Assembly (NCBI RefSeq): GCF_030363035.1
Contig: NZ_JAUCMN010000002.1
Coordinates: 248,001-312,000, forward strand
Reading direction: 5' to 3'
DNA: 64,000 nt
Origin: Curtobacterium caseinilyticum
GTDB lineage: Bacteria; Actinomycetota; Actinomycetes; Actinomycetales; Microbacteriaceae
Below, one piece after another: positions 42,835 to 51,820 of this stretch. The notes under the pieces were generated by a model that worked only from the letters and a program-made list of their open reading frames with translations, made no database searches and was not told the origin of the DNA. A program made the translations under genes and the position numbers. The number at the start of each line of letters is the position of its first letter. Position 1 is the stretch's first letter.

Positions 42835-43677
42835 TCAGCTGAGGACGTCCTTGGTGGCGAACCGGCCGTACGCCAGCGCACCGAAGACCGCGACGTACCC
42901 GAGCTGCAGCAGCGCGTTCGCGCCGAACGAGTCGAACGAGACCGGGTCGCGGAGCAGGTCGCCGAACCCGAGCCACAGGTGCGAGAACAGGAACGGGTGC
43001 AACCAGTCGAGCTGGGGGAGCTGGTCGAGCACCTGCGACACCCCGGCGAGCACGACCGTCGCTGCCATCGCACCGACGGGCACCGTCGTGAGGCTCGAGG
43101 CGAACAGCCCGATCGCGGACAGGCCGAGCATCGACAGGGTCACGTAGAGCGCGAGCAGCACCGCCCGGCCGGCGTACGACCACCCGTCGACCTGCGTACC
43201 GGAGAGCAGGGTCACCGGACCGATCGGGAACAGGAGGGCCCCGACCGCGGCGCCCACGAGCACGATCAGGAGCGTCGCTGCCAGGCAGAACGCGACCGCG
43301 CCGGCGTACTTGACCAGGATGAAGCGCAGGCGACCGGTCGGGGCGACGAGCAGGTAGCGGATGGTGCCGTGCGAGGCCTCGCCCGCGACGGTGTCGCCGG
43401 ACACCACGCCCACGACGAGCGGCAGGAACAGCGGGATCGACACGGTGAGCGCGGTGAAGGAGACGAACAACCCGTTGTTCGTGATGTCCCCGAGGAACGC
43501 CGGACCACCGGAGTCGCGGTCGGTCGTGAGCCGCACCGCGATCGCGATGAGCACCGGCACCAGGGCCAGCGCCGCGAGCATCGCCCAGGTCCGTCGACGC
43601 CGGAACACGAGCGCGAGCTCGGACCCGAGCAGCGCGAACGGGCGCGTCCGGCGGCGGACCGCCTCAGGCTGCGACAT
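42835..43677 (-). CDS. ABC-2 type transporter permease
   Basis: 280 residues, six helices. VVSGDTVAGEASHGTIRYLLVAP is the typical ABC-2 loop (AGExxxGTxxxLLxxP). It is the partner of the ATPase gene, whose end it overlaps by 14 bp. Substrate not determinable; such pairs export lipids, antibiotics or ions. Confidence 0.88.
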   Translation of the reverse strand: MSQPEAVRRRTRPFALLGSELALVFRRRRTWAMLAALALVPVLIAIAVRLTTDRDSGGPAFLGDITNNGLFVSFTALTVSIPLFLPLVVGVVSGDTVAGEASHGTIRYLLVAPTGRLRFILVKYAGAVAFCLAATLLIVLVGAAVGALLFPIGPVTLLSGTQVDGWSYAGRAVLLALYVTLSMLGLSAIGLFASSLTTVPVGAMAATVVLAGVSQVLDQLPQLDWLHPFLFSHLWLGFGDLLRDPVSFDSFGANALLQLGYVAVFGALAYGRFATKDVLS

Positions 43678-44644
43678 CGAACCCCTCCCCGGTGAGCGCG
43701 ACGAACAGGTCCTCGAGCGTGCCCCCGCCGACCGCCACGCCCCGGACGCGGACGTCGGCGCGGACGAGCTCGGCGGTGACCGCCTCGGGCAGGACGTCGG
43801 CGGGCAGGTCGGCGACCAGGGTGTCCGCGCCGACGTCGCGCCGCGGTTCGAGCCCGAGCCGGACGAGCACGGTACCGGCCTGGCCGACGTCCGGGGTGCG
43901 GATCGTCAGCGTGCGTCCGCCGGTGGCCCGCAGGTCGTCGAGCGAGCCCTGGGCGACGAGCCGACCGCTCCGCATCACGGCGGCGTGCGTGCAGACCTGC
44001 TCGATCTCGGCGAGCAGGTGGCTCGAGACGAACACCGTCGTGCCGTCGTCGGCGAGCGACCGGATGAGGTTCCGGACCTCGCGGGTGCCCTGCGGGTCGA
44101 GGCCGTTCGTCGGCTCGTCCAGCACGAGCAGGTCCCGCGGCGCGAGCAGGGCGTTCGCCAGGCCCAGGCGCTGCTTCATCCCGAGCGAGTACGCGTGCGC
44201 CTTCTTGTCCGCCGCGTGCGTCAGCCCGACGCGGTCGAGCGCCGCCGCGACGCGGTCCCGCCGGGTGCGCGGATCGGACGCCGGGTCGGCGGCGTCGAAG
44301 CGCTGCAGGTTGGCACGGCCGGACAGGTACGGGTAGGCGGCGGGCCCCTCGACGAGCGCACCGACGCGGGGGAGCACCTCGCGCAGGGCGCCGGGGACCG
44401 GCCGTCCGAGCAGCTCGATCGAGCCGCTCGTCGCCGACGACAGGCCGAGCAGCATCCGGATCGTCGTGGTCTTGCCGGACCCGTTCGGCCCGAGGAAGCC
44501 GAACACGGAACCGCGGGGCACGGCGAGGTCGATGCCGTCGACCGCCCGCTGCTTCCGGAACACCTTCACGAGCGCCTCGGTGCGCACCGCGAGCGGCGGG
44601 TCGGGGTGCTCGGCCTGCTCGTCCGGGACGGTTCCTGACGTCAC
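43664..44644 (-). CDS. ABC transporter ATP-binding protein (CcmA/DrrA type)
   Basis: 326 residues. Walker A is GPNGSGKTT (52-60), the signature segment reads YSLGMKQRLGLANALL, and Walker B is LLVLDEPTNGLDPQGTREV. LGMKQR in place of LSGGQ and the long C-terminal extension are usual for DrrA-type exporters. The GTG start overlaps the stop of the LolA-like gene, so the three genes form one operon with the lipoprotein-carrier-like protein first. Confidence 0.9.
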   Translation of the reverse strand: MTSGTVPDEQAEHPDPPLAVRTEALVKVFRKQRAVDGIDLAVPRGSVFGFLGPNGSGKTTTIRMLLGLSSATSGSIELLGRPVPGALREVLPRVGALVEGPAAYPYLSGRANLQRFDAADPASDPRTRRDRVAAALDRVGLTHAADKKAHAYSLGMKQRLGLANALLAPRDLLVLDEPTNGLDPQGTREVRNLIRSLADDGTTVFVSSHLLAEIEQVCTHAAVMRSGRLVAQGSLDDLRATGGRTLTIRTPDVGQAGTVLVRLGLEPRRDVGADTLVADLPADVLPEAVTAELVRADVRVRGVAVGGGTLEDLFVALTGEGFDVAA

Positions 44645-45723
44645 TTGGCGGCGGCGACCAGGGCGGACACCGGAACGGCACCGGTCAGGACCCGCCCGTC
44701 GTCGGTCAGGTAGACCGACACGAGCGAGGTCTGCACGGCACGACCCCCGTCGACCGGCTTCGTCAGCTGGTCGAGGAGCGCCGAGGCCTCACCGTCCTCG
44801 GACGACCGGGCCGTGCCGCCCGCGGGCAGTTCGACCACGGTGTCCCAGCCGGACCCGGTGACGGTCGGCTCGGCACCGCGGTCGCCGGTGTCCCCGTGCC
44901 CGCCCGAGCGGTGCCTGTCGGCGTCGGACAGGTCCTTCGTGGTCACGTCGGCACCGGTCGGTGGCGTGAAGTCGAACAGGCGTGCGGCCGGCGCGCCGTA
45001 GTCGAGGCTGGTGAACCCGACCTGGAACGCCGGGTCGTCCTGTCCGGCGGCGGTCACGGTGACCCGCAGCGGCAGGCCGGTCTGCTGGTCGACCGCGAGC
45101 CGGACCGTCCCGACCAGGGTGTCCGAGGACCTCGGCGTCAGCGTGACCTGCCACGCGGCGTGCCCGGCGACGCGGACCGCGGTCGGGTCGGACACGCGCG
45201 TGCTCGGCGTGACGGCCGCGATCGCACGGTCGGCGACCTCGGCCGGCGTCGTCGTGCCGGCGGAGGGAGCGCCGGTCGACGTCCCGCCGCTGCCGTCGGG
45301 GAGCGTGACGTGGACCGCCGCGCGCTCGGCCGAGTCCCACGTCCACACGTCGGAACCGTTGCGGACGACGTCCTGTTCGGCGAGCTGCTGCGTCAGCTGG
45401 AACCGCTGCTTGTCCGGGCCGTCGACGTACACACGGGCGGTGTGCGACGCGGTGAGGAGCCCGAGCGCGTCGGATGCGTCACCCTGCAGCGAGGACCCGC
45501 CGCTGCCGGCGGGGAGCTCGGGCAGCCCGAGGTCGCTCGTCTGCGACAGCTTCCCCGAGTACTGCGCGTCCCGTGACGCGGCGACGCTGGCCAGGACGTC
45601 CGCGGCGCTCGGGTCACTGCCCGCGACGGGGTCGGCGGCGGCGTTCGCGATCATCGGCGCGGCGACGGCGCCGGCGACGACGACCGGTGCGATGACGGCG
45701 GGCAGCCAGGCTGACTTCTTCAT
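44641..45723 (-). CDS. Exported LolA/LppX-like protein
   Basis: A 360-residue secreted protein with an N-terminal signal (MKKSAWLPAVIAPVVVAG, ending MIANAAA). The body resembles the LolA-like half-barrel of actinobacterial sigma-factor-associated or lipid-carrying proteins: ARVYVDGPDKQRFQLTQQL, DVWTWDSAERAAVHV, VGTVRLAVDQQTGLPLRV. Gly/Ser/Thr-rich insertions interrupt it. Likely to bind a lipid or sense the envelope, in line with the ABC exporter it precedes. GGGAGA before the ATG supports the start. Confidence 0.78.
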   Translation of the reverse strand: MKKSAWLPAVIAPVVVAGAVAAPMIANAAADPVAGSDPSAADVLASVAASRDAQYSGKLSQTSDLGLPELPAGSGGSSLQGDASDALGLLTASHTARVYVDGPDKQRFQLTQQLAEQDVVRNGSDVWTWDSAERAAVHVTLPDGSGGTSTGAPSAGTTTPAEVADRAIAAVTPSTRVSDPTAVRVAGHAAWQVTLTPRSSDTLVGTVRLAVDQQTGLPLRVTVTAAGQDDPAFQVGFTSLDYGAPAARLFDFTPPTGADVTTKDLSDADRHRSGGHGDTGDRGAEPTVTGSGWDTVVELPAGGTARSSEDGEASALLDQLTKPVDGGRAVQTSLVSVYLTDDGRVLTGAVPVSALVAAAK

Positions 45724-45815
45724 CGGATCTCCCTCGGTCGAGCCGTGCTCGCGGTCGAGTGGTGGCTCGCGAGAACGGTACGTCCGGTGACCGACAACCG
45801 GCTGGGGATCCGCCG

Positions 45816-46319
45816 TCAGCGCACCGGACCGCCGCCCACCGCCGTGGCATCGGTGCCGACGGGTGCCGAGCCGTCGTAGCCGCAGATCGCCGCGACCTTC
45901 TCGGCGCTCGCGCTCGCCGTGTCGAACTCGTAGCCGAGCCACTCCTTCGCCAGACGCCGTGCGAGCTCGATCCCGACGACGCGCTGCCCGAGGCAGAGCA
46001 CCTGCGCGTCGTTCGACAGCACCGAGCGCTCGACGCTGAACGAGTCGTGCGCGGTGACCGCCCGGATCCCCGGCACCTTGTTCGCGCTGATCGCCACCCC
46101 GAGTCCGGTGCCACAGACCAGGATCGCCCGGTCTGCCTCGCCGTCGGCGACCATCCGTGCCGCGTCCACCGCGACGTGCGGGTACGCGGTGTGCCCGTCG
46201 GCACCGACCCCGACGTCGACCACGCTCACCACGCGGTCGTCCGCCTCGAGGTCACGCTTGAGGACCTCCTTGTAGTCGAACCCGGCGTCGTCCGAGCCGA
46301 TCACGAGACGGAACGTCAT
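45816..46319 (-). CDS. derI: RpiB/LacAB-family isomerase, probable D-erythrulose-4-phosphate isomerase
   Basis: 167 residues. The RpiB fold starts [14 protein letters not shown] (Asp10, Asp11). Catalytic Cys69 is in [17 protein letters not shown], and GQRVVG follows. In mycobacterial tetritol pathways the homologous enzyme DerI converts D-erythrulose 4-phosphate to D-erythrose 4-phosphate. The adjacent erythrulose-type kinase and EltD/DthD-like dehydrogenases favour that role over ribose-5-phosphate isomerase. Its ATG overlaps the kinase stop by 4 bp. Symbol assigned by context. Confidence 0.82.
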   Translation of the reverse strand: MTFRLVIGSDDAGFDYKEVLKRDLEADDRVVSVVDVGVGADGHTAYPHVAVDAARMVADGEADRAILVCGTGLGVAISANKVPGIRAVTAHDSFSVERSVLSNDAQVLCLGQRVVGIELARRLAKEWLGYEFDTASASAEKVAAICGYDGSAPVGTDATAVGGGPVR

Positions 46320-48058
46320 GCCGCCACTCCTTCGTGCTGGTGCGCGCGCGCGGCGAGCACCTCGCCCACGCGCGTGAGGACCATCCCCATCGAGGTCGCC
46401 CCGGCGTCAGGGGTGCCGACGCTCTTCTCGGCGAGCGGCCGGGCACGCCCGACCCGTGGCCGCAGGTCCGCCGTCGCCGCGGCCTGCTCGACCGCGACCC
46501 CTGCCGCCGCCTGCCACGCCTCGGCCAGGTCGGCGCCGTCGTCGACCGAGGACCGCAGCGCCTCGACGAAGGGGAGCAACGCGTCGAGCAGCGTCTTGTC
46601 GCCGCGGGACGCGCCGCCGAGGTGCACGATCGAGTCCGCGAACGCCTGCGCCGCCGCGACGACCTCGGACGCGCCCACGTGCTCGGCGTCGTCGCCGAGC
46701 GCGCGCCCGAAGGCCTCGAGGGCCGCACCCCACAGCACGCCGGACGTGCCGCCCGCCGACTCGGCCCACGCCGCACCGGCGCGGCCGAGGACGAAGGCGA
46801 CCCCGGCCTCCCCGTCGGTCTGCTCGACCGCCCGACGGGCCGCGCCGATCCCCTTCACCATGCCGCGTCCGTGGTCACCGTCCCCGGCGACCGCGTCGAT
46901 GCGCCCCAGTGTCTCCTCCTGGGCACGGAGCAGCACGTCCATCGCCGCGACGGCGACGCGCGCCGTGTCGGCGGCCCGCCGGGAGGCACCGGTCGCCACC
47001 GGCACGACCGTCACCTCCGCCGCGGCCTCGGCGACCGCCGTGGCCGGCACGAGCGCCGCGACCGGCGCCGCGACCTTGCGGTACGCCGGTGTGTAGGCGT
47101 CTGCGCGCCAGTGGCGCTCGAGCTCGTCGTCGAGGAACTGCAGCGTGAGGGAGCAGCCGCCCATGTCGAGGCTGGTGACCAGTTCGCCGACCTCCGGCTC
47201 GACGACCTCGAGCCCGGCGTCCTCGAGGAGGGGCAGCACCCGGCCCCAGAGCAGGAAGAGCTCCTCGTACTTGGTGTCGCCGAGGCCGTTGAGGATCGGT
47301 GCGACCCGCGGTCCGGCCCCCTCGGGGCGTTCGGCGAGCAGCCTGCCGACGAGCAGCGTCGCGAGCTCCCGGGCGGGCAGCACCGGGACGTCCTGGATGC
47401 CCGGCTCGCCGTGGATGCCCAGGCCGAGACCGAGGTGCCCGTCGGGGACGGAGAAGAGCGGCTCGGTGGTGCCGGGCATCGTGCAGCCGGAGAACGCGAC
47501 GCCGATCGTGCGGGTCGCGGCGTTCGCGGCGGTGCCGACCCGCTCGACCTCGTCCAGGTCGGCGCCGGTGGCTGCAGCTGCGCCCATCGCCTTGAAGACC
47601 GAGAAGTCGCCGGCGATGCCCCGCCGCTTCGCGACCTCGTCGGCGCTCGCCACGTCGTCGGTGACGACGACGATCCGGGTGTCGATGCCATCGGCGCGGA
47701 GTCGCTCGGCGGCGAGGCCGAAGTTCATCGTGTCGCCGGCGTAGTTGCCGAACGACAGCACCACGCCGCGCCCCTGGTCGGCGGCCTTCGCGACCGAGTA
47801 GACCTGCGCCGCCGACGGCGAGGTGAAGACGTTGCCGACCACGGCGCCGGTGGCGAAGCCCGGGCCGACGACACCGCAGAACGCGGGGTAGTGCCCGGAG
47901 CCACCGCCGACGACGACGGCGACCTGCGGGTCGGCGCCCTCGGTCGGGAGGGCGACCACCCCGCCGTGCACGCCGCGTACCCGGTCGGCGTAGAGGGCGA
48001 GCCAGCCGGCGAGCTGGTCGTCGGCGAAGTCCTCGGGGTCGTCGTGGATCGTGGTCAT
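46316..48058 (-). CDS. DhaK-DhaL fusion kinase, probable erythrulose kinase
   Basis: 580 residues, an ATP-dependent single-chain DHA-kinase-type enzyme. The DhaK half contains [17 protein letters not shown] and GLGIHGEPG, where His216 is the residue that binds the ketose carbonyl covalently in this family. The DhaL half (from about 370) has [13 protein letters not shown], the nucleotide/Mg2+ motif, and [12 protein letters not shown]. In mycobacteria paralogues DerK and LerK phosphorylate D- or L-erythrulose; this locus has only one. Dihydroxyacetone is the alternative substrate. Start ATG 48058. Confidence 0.88.
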   Translation of the reverse strand: MTTIHDDPEDFADDQLAGWLALYADRVRGVHGGVVALPTEGADPQVAVVVGGGSGHYPAFCGVVGPGFATGAVVGNVFTSPSAAQVYSVAKAADQGRGVVLSFGNYAGDTMNFGLAAERLRADGIDTRIVVVTDDVASADEVAKRRGIAGDFSVFKAMGAAAATGADLDEVERVGTAANAATRTIGVAFSGCTMPGTTEPLFSVPDGHLGLGLGIHGEPGIQDVPVLPARELATLLVGRLLAERPEGAGPRVAPILNGLGDTKYEELFLLWGRVLPLLEDAGLEVVEPEVGELVTSLDMGGCSLTLQFLDDELERHWRADAYTPAYRKVAAPVAALVPATAVAEAAAEVTVVPVATGASRRAADTARVAVAAMDVLLRAQEETLGRIDAVAGDGDHGRGMVKGIGAARRAVEQTDGEAGVAFVLGRAGAAWAESAGGTSGVLWGAALEAFGRALGDDAEHVGASEVVAAAQAFADSIVHLGGASRGDKTLLDALLPFVEALRSSVDDGADLAEAWQAAAGVAVEQAAATADLRPRVGRARPLAEKSVGTPDAGATSMGMVLTRVGEVLAARAHQHEGVAA

Positions 48059-48152
48059 GGCAGTGCGTTCCTGTCGTCTGGTGGATCAGGGTGGAAGGGG
48101 ACGGGATCGGGTCGGGCGACCGGGTGCGTCGGTCGGGGTCGGAGGGGTCGTG

Positions 48153-48222
48153 TCGGGCTGGTCTCGTCGAGCTGGTCTCGTCGGGCTGGTCTCGTCGGGC
48201 TGGTCTCGTCCGGCTGGTCTCG
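48153..48222. repeat. 14-bp tandem repeat, five copies
   Basis: TCGGGCTGGTCTCG repeats at 48153, 48167, 48181, 48195 and 48209, with single changes in copies 2 and 5. It fills much of the 223-bp gap between the transporter stop and the kinase start. There are no spacers and no palindromy. The rest of the gap holds nothing recognised. Confidence 0.85.
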
Positions 48223-48281
48223 TCGGGGGGACCGGGCGGCGGTGGGACGGCCACCGCCGCCCGGGGTCGGGTCGACGTGCG

Positions 48282-49610
48282 TCAGCGGGCGCCGCCGTGC
48301 GGGCGTCCCTGGGGAACGTCGAGGAAGTGGATCATCACGAAGGCGCAGGCGTAGAGGCCGACGAAGGTCCAGGTCACGGCTTGACCGCCGCCGCCGAGCG
48401 CGAAGACCGCTGCGACGACGCCGGTGCCGAGGAAGGCCGCGCCGCCGGCCGCCGTGGTGTACATCGCCATCGCGGCGCCCTTGTGCTCCGGAGCGAGCGC
48501 CGGCATGATCGCGCCCATCGGCACGAAGCCGGCGAGCAGGCACCCGAAGACGCAACCCGCGGCGACGGAGAGGACGTAGCCCCAGTCCGAGCCGGCGGGC
48601 ACGAGCTGCGGCACGTACCACCAGGCGACGAGCCCGGTCGCGGAGCCGACGATGCCGAACCACTTGACGGTGCGCTGCCAGCCGATCCGGTCGCCCACCC
48701 AGCCGAACAGGGCGTTGACGAGGATGTTCGTCGCGTAGACGCAGACGGTCATGAGCAGCCAGCGGCCCTGGCCCCACCCGCGGTCGTTCGCGATGATCGC
48801 GGGGAGCACGACGAACATGCCGAACTCGGGTGCGGTGTTGATCAGGCGGACGAGGAAGCCCATCAGGATCTTCGGCCGCGTCGCCGTCAGGCGGATGCCG
48901 CTGGTGAGGACCCGCCAGGCGCTCTCTCCCGCCGGCGCGATCCGGGTGAAGCCGTTGGGCAGGCGGACGCCGAACAGCATGATCAGGAACCCGGCGACCA
49001 CCAGGCCGATCGATGCGACCATCGCACCGGTCTCGCCGGCCGTGCCGCCCCCGAACACCGGGATGGCCCCGATGGCGAACAGCGAACCGAGGGTGGGCAG
49101 GCCGCCGGTGAACGCGACGTAGAACCAGCCGACCGCGGCACCGTTGCGCTCGACCGGCGTGGTGATGTTCACCCAGACCAGGAACGCGAACGCGAAGAGC
49201 GGGTAGCCGAAGCCGCGCACCGCGTAGGCGACGGCGGCGAACGGCACGCTCCGGGCGTCCAGCGCGAGCAGGAACATCACCTCGGGGACGACCCAGACGG
49301 CGAACCCGAGGATCATCACCCGGCGCGGACCGACCAGGTCGGACAGGGCGCCGGAGACGTAACTGCCGATCAGCGCGGCGAGGCTGTAGAACGTCACGAT
49401 CGTGGCGACGGTGGCCTCGGGGCTGCCGAGGACCGCGACCATGTGCGGGGTGACGAAGTTCGACTCGACCCCGTTGCCGGTCATGAAGACCAGCACGGCG
49501 ACGAAGCCGAGGGCGAGCGGACGGGGGATGCCCATCCGGTCGAGCCGGCCCTCGGGCCGGGTCGGGGTGGACGTGGGCGCCGTGGTGGCGCGTGCTGCCG
49601 TGGTCGACAT
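48282..49610 (-). CDS. MFS polyol transporter (RbtT/DalT/CsbX-like)
   Basis: 442 residues, 12 helices. VFMTGNGVESNFVTPHMVAVLG in two parts, GALSDLVGPRRVMILG as the loop motif, and RLINTAPEFGMFVVLP are typical of the ribitol/arabinitol permease group. Its place between the EltD-like dehydrogenase and the erythrulose-type kinase makes it the probable tetritol uptake system, driven by H+ symport. Start ATG 49610, 20 bp after the dehydrogenase stop. Confidence 0.86.
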   Translation of the reverse strand: MSTTAARATTAPTSTPTRPEGRLDRMGIPRPLALGFVAVLVFMTGNGVESNFVTPHMVAVLGSPEATVATIVTFYSLAALIGSYVSGALSDLVGPRRVMILGFAVWVVPEVMFLLALDARSVPFAAVAYAVRGFGYPLFAFAFLVWVNITTPVERNGAAVGWFYVAFTGGLPTLGSLFAIGAIPVFGGGTAGETGAMVASIGLVVAGFLIMLFGVRLPNGFTRIAPAGESAWRVLTSGIRLTATRPKILMGFLVRLINTAPEFGMFVVLPAIIANDRGWGQGRWLLMTVCVYATNILVNALFGWVGDRIGWQRTVKWFGIVGSATGLVAWWYVPQLVPAGSDWGYVLSVAAGCVFGCLLAGFVPMGAIMPALAPEHKGAAMAMYTTAAGGAAFLGTGVVAAVFALGGGGQAVTWTFVGLYACAFVMIHFLDVPQGRPHGGAR

Positions 49611-49630
49611 CGCGGGGACTCCTCGCTGTG

Positions 49631-50818
49631 TCAGGCCCGCGCGGCGGACGTGGTCGACCCGGACGTGGTCGGCGCGCTCAGCGACGGGACGATCGAGACC
49701 TTCACCGATGCGCCGGCCGAGTCGCCGACCAGGTCGAGTGCCTGCTGGAAGTCCTCGAGCGGGAACTGGTGCGTGCAGATCTCGTCCATCGGCAGCGTGC
49801 CCGACTCGAGCAGCTTGATGGCGGCCGGCCACGTGTGCGGCCCGAGGTGGGCACCGCGGACGTCGAGCTCCTTGTCGTCGGAGATGATCGACCAGTCGAC
49901 GGAGACGTCGTCCTTGAAGACCGAGTACTCCACGAACGTGCCGAGCTTGCGGAGCAGGGCGAGACCCTGCGGGACGGCCGAGGGGTGGCCGGTCGCCTCG
50001 ATGTACACGTCCGCGCCGTAGCCGTCGGTGAGTTCCCGCACGCGGGCGACCGCGTCCTCCCGCGCGATGTTGATCGTCACGTCGGCGCCGACCTTGCGGG
50101 CGAGGGCGAGCTTCTCGTCGACGACGTCGAGCGCGACGACCCGCAGCGGGTTCTTCTGGCGGGCGCCGGCGATCGCGGACAGGCCGATCGGGCCGGCACC
50201 GGCGATCACCACGGTGTCGCCGAACCCGACGTCGCCGCGCTCGACCGCGTGGAAGGCGCAGGACAGCGGCTCCGCGAAGGCGGCGACCTGGCCCGGCAGC
50301 GTTCGGTCGACCGGGTGGGTCAGGGCCCTCGACGGGACGAGCACGTACTCGGCCATGGCGCCGTCGAAGCCCTTGAACCCGAACATGTCGTGCACGGCGC
50401 ACATCCAGTAGGCGCCCTCGAGGCAGTAGCGGCACTCCCGGCACGGGACGATCTGCTCGCACGCGATGCGGTCGCCGAGGGACACGGCGCGCTTGCCGAG
50501 GGCCTCGTCGTCGCCGGCGACGACGGTGCCGACGAACTCGTGCCCGGGGACCCGGTCGGCCTCCGCCCACGCGGGGCGGTGCTCGTCACCCCAGAACTTC
50601 GCGGCGCCGTGGTAGCACTTCAGGTCGCTCGCGCAGATGCCGACGGCGTCCGTGCGGAGCAGCAGTTCACCGGGTCCGGGCACGGGCACGGGGCGTTCCT
50701 CGAGCCGGTAGTCACCGGGGCCGTGCACCACCACGGCTCGCATCGTGCTCGGCAGGGCGTCGTGTCCGGGGAGGTGCCCCGGGGTGGTCGTCGTCGTCTC
50801 GGTCGTCGTCGTCGACAT
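49631..50818 (-). CDS. eltD: Zinc-dependent erythritol/L-threitol dehydrogenase-like enzyme
   Basis: A 395-residue medium-chain dehydrogenase. The catalytic zinc site is visible (GICASDLKCYHG and PGHEFVG), and the structural zinc site is CRECRYCLEGAYWMC. The NAD-binding motif is VVIAGAGPIGLSAIAGA. The sequence fits the EltD group, which oxidises erythritol or L-threitol to L-erythrulose. A Thr-rich N-terminal tail and a Ser/Thr/Ala-rich C-terminal tail are additions. It is the first gene of the leftward operon, transcribed from the shared divergent promoter. Confidence 0.85.
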   Translation of the reverse strand: MSTTTTETTTTTPGHLPGHDALPSTMRAVVVHGPGDYRLEERPVPVPGPGELLLRTDAVGICASDLKCYHGAAKFWGDEHRPAWAEADRVPGHEFVGTVVAGDDEALGKRAVSLGDRIACEQIVPCRECRYCLEGAYWMCAVHDMFGFKGFDGAMAEYVLVPSRALTHPVDRTLPGQVAAFAEPLSCAFHAVERGDVGFGDTVVIAGAGPIGLSAIAGARQKNPLRVVALDVVDEKLALARKVGADVTINIAREDAVARVRELTDGYGADVYIEATGHPSAVPQGLALLRKLGTFVEYSVFKDDVSVDWSIISDDKELDVRGAHLGPHTWPAAIKLLESGTLPMDEICTHQFPLEDFQQALDLVGDSAGASVKVSIVPSLSAPTTSGSTTSAARA

Positions 50819-50874
50819 GCGCTGGTCCTCCGTTGGTCAGCCGGGCGGGTGCCCGTTCCGATGGGTCGGCGACG

Positions 50875-50923
50875 ACTGTACACGAGGCAGAACAGATGTC
50901 CAGAACACAATTTCTGCTAGCGT
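50875..50923. promoter_or_regulatory. Divergent promoter/operator of the tetritol locus
   Basis: Leftward: TGGACA (50902-50897), 16 bp, TACAGT (50880-50875). Rightward: TAGCGT (50918-50923). Between them CAGAAC occurs twice (50888, 50901), and CAGAA-N6-TTCTG forms an inverted repeat (50901-50916). This is the likely binding site for the SorC regulator encoded downstream. Confidence 0.55.
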
Positions 50924-50960
50924 TCCGATCCGCACGACCACGACGCGCAAGGGAGCGAAC

Positions 50961-51767
50961 ATGACCACCGACCTCGACACGGCCCTCCGACCGGGCCCGC
51001 AGACCGTCGACCTGACCAACGACCTGACGGGCCGGACGGCCGTCGTCACGGGTGGCGCGTCCGGCATCGGCAACGCGATCGCCCGCGCCTTCGCGACCCG
51101 TGGGGCACGTGTCGCGATCCTCGACGTCCGCGCCGACGGGGCGTCGTCCGCCGCGGCGGACCTGCCGACGGTCGCGAGCGGCGCGCACCTCGGGCTCGCG
51201 TGCGACGTCACCGACGACGTGTCCGTGGCCGAGACGGTGCAGGCGGTCGTCGACGCGGCCGGGTCGATCGAGGTGCTCGTCAACTGCGCCGGCATCGTCG
51301 CGCTCGACGCCGCCGAGGACCTCGACGCCGGCGCCTGGGCCCGGACGCTCGACGTCAACCTCACCGGCACCTTCCGGCTCGCCCAGGCCGTCGGTCGGCA
51401 CATGCTCGCCGCCGGCACCGGGCGGATCGTGAACATCGCCTCGCAGGCGGCGCACGTCGGACTCGACCGGCACGCGGCCTACTGCGCGTCGAAGGCCGGC
51501 GTCCTGGGGCTGACCCGGGTGCTGGCGCTCGAGTGGGGCGGGCGCGGGGTCACGGTCAACACGGTCTCGCCGACCGTCGTGCTCACCGACCTCGGGCGCG
51601 CGGCCTGGGCGAACGAGGCGGGCATCCGTCACCAGCGCGAGATCCCGACCGGCCGCTTCGCGACGCCCGCCGAGATCGCCGCAGCGGTGCTGTTCCTGGC
51701 GAGCGACGGCGCGGCGATGGTGAACGGCGCCGACCTCCGCGTGGACGGCGGGTTCACGATCCGGTGA
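50961..51767 (+). CDS. dthD: GolD/DthD-family short-chain dehydrogenase (probable D-threitol dehydrogenase)
   Basis: A 268-residue SDR. The cofactor motif is TGGASGIG (30-37). Asp55 at the end of beta-2 favours NAD+. Catalytic Ser161, Tyr174 and Lys178 are in NIASQAAHVG and AAYCASKAG, with Asn133 assisting. DthD oxidises D-threitol to D-erythrulose in mycobacteria, and the GolD relatives oxidise D-arabinitol. The neighbouring kinase, isomerase and EltD-like gene favour the tetritol role. AAGGGAG lies 5 nt before the ATG. Confidence 0.83.
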   Translation: MTTDLDTALRPGPQTVDLTNDLTGRTAVVTGGASGIGNAIARAFATRGARVAILDVRADGASSAAADLPTVASGAHLGLACDVTDDVSVAETVQAVVDAAGSIEVLVNCAGIVALDAAEDLDAGAWARTLDVNLTGTFRLAQAVGRHMLAAGTGRIVNIASQAAHVGLDRHAAYCASKAGVLGLTRVLALEWGGRGVTVNTVSPTVVLTDLGRAAWANEAGIRHQREIPTGRFATPAEIAAAVLFLASDGAAMVNGADLRVDGGFTIR

Positions 51768-51820
51768 TCCGCGGTCGGACTACGATCCCAGTGTCCGACC
51801 GATCCGAAGGGTCCCGCAGC

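Noticed and set aside
45816-46319. Housekeeping ribose-5-phosphate isomerase B
   Set aside because: Possible by sequence, but the overlap with an erythrulose-type kinase in a tetritol locus makes a DerI-like role more likely.
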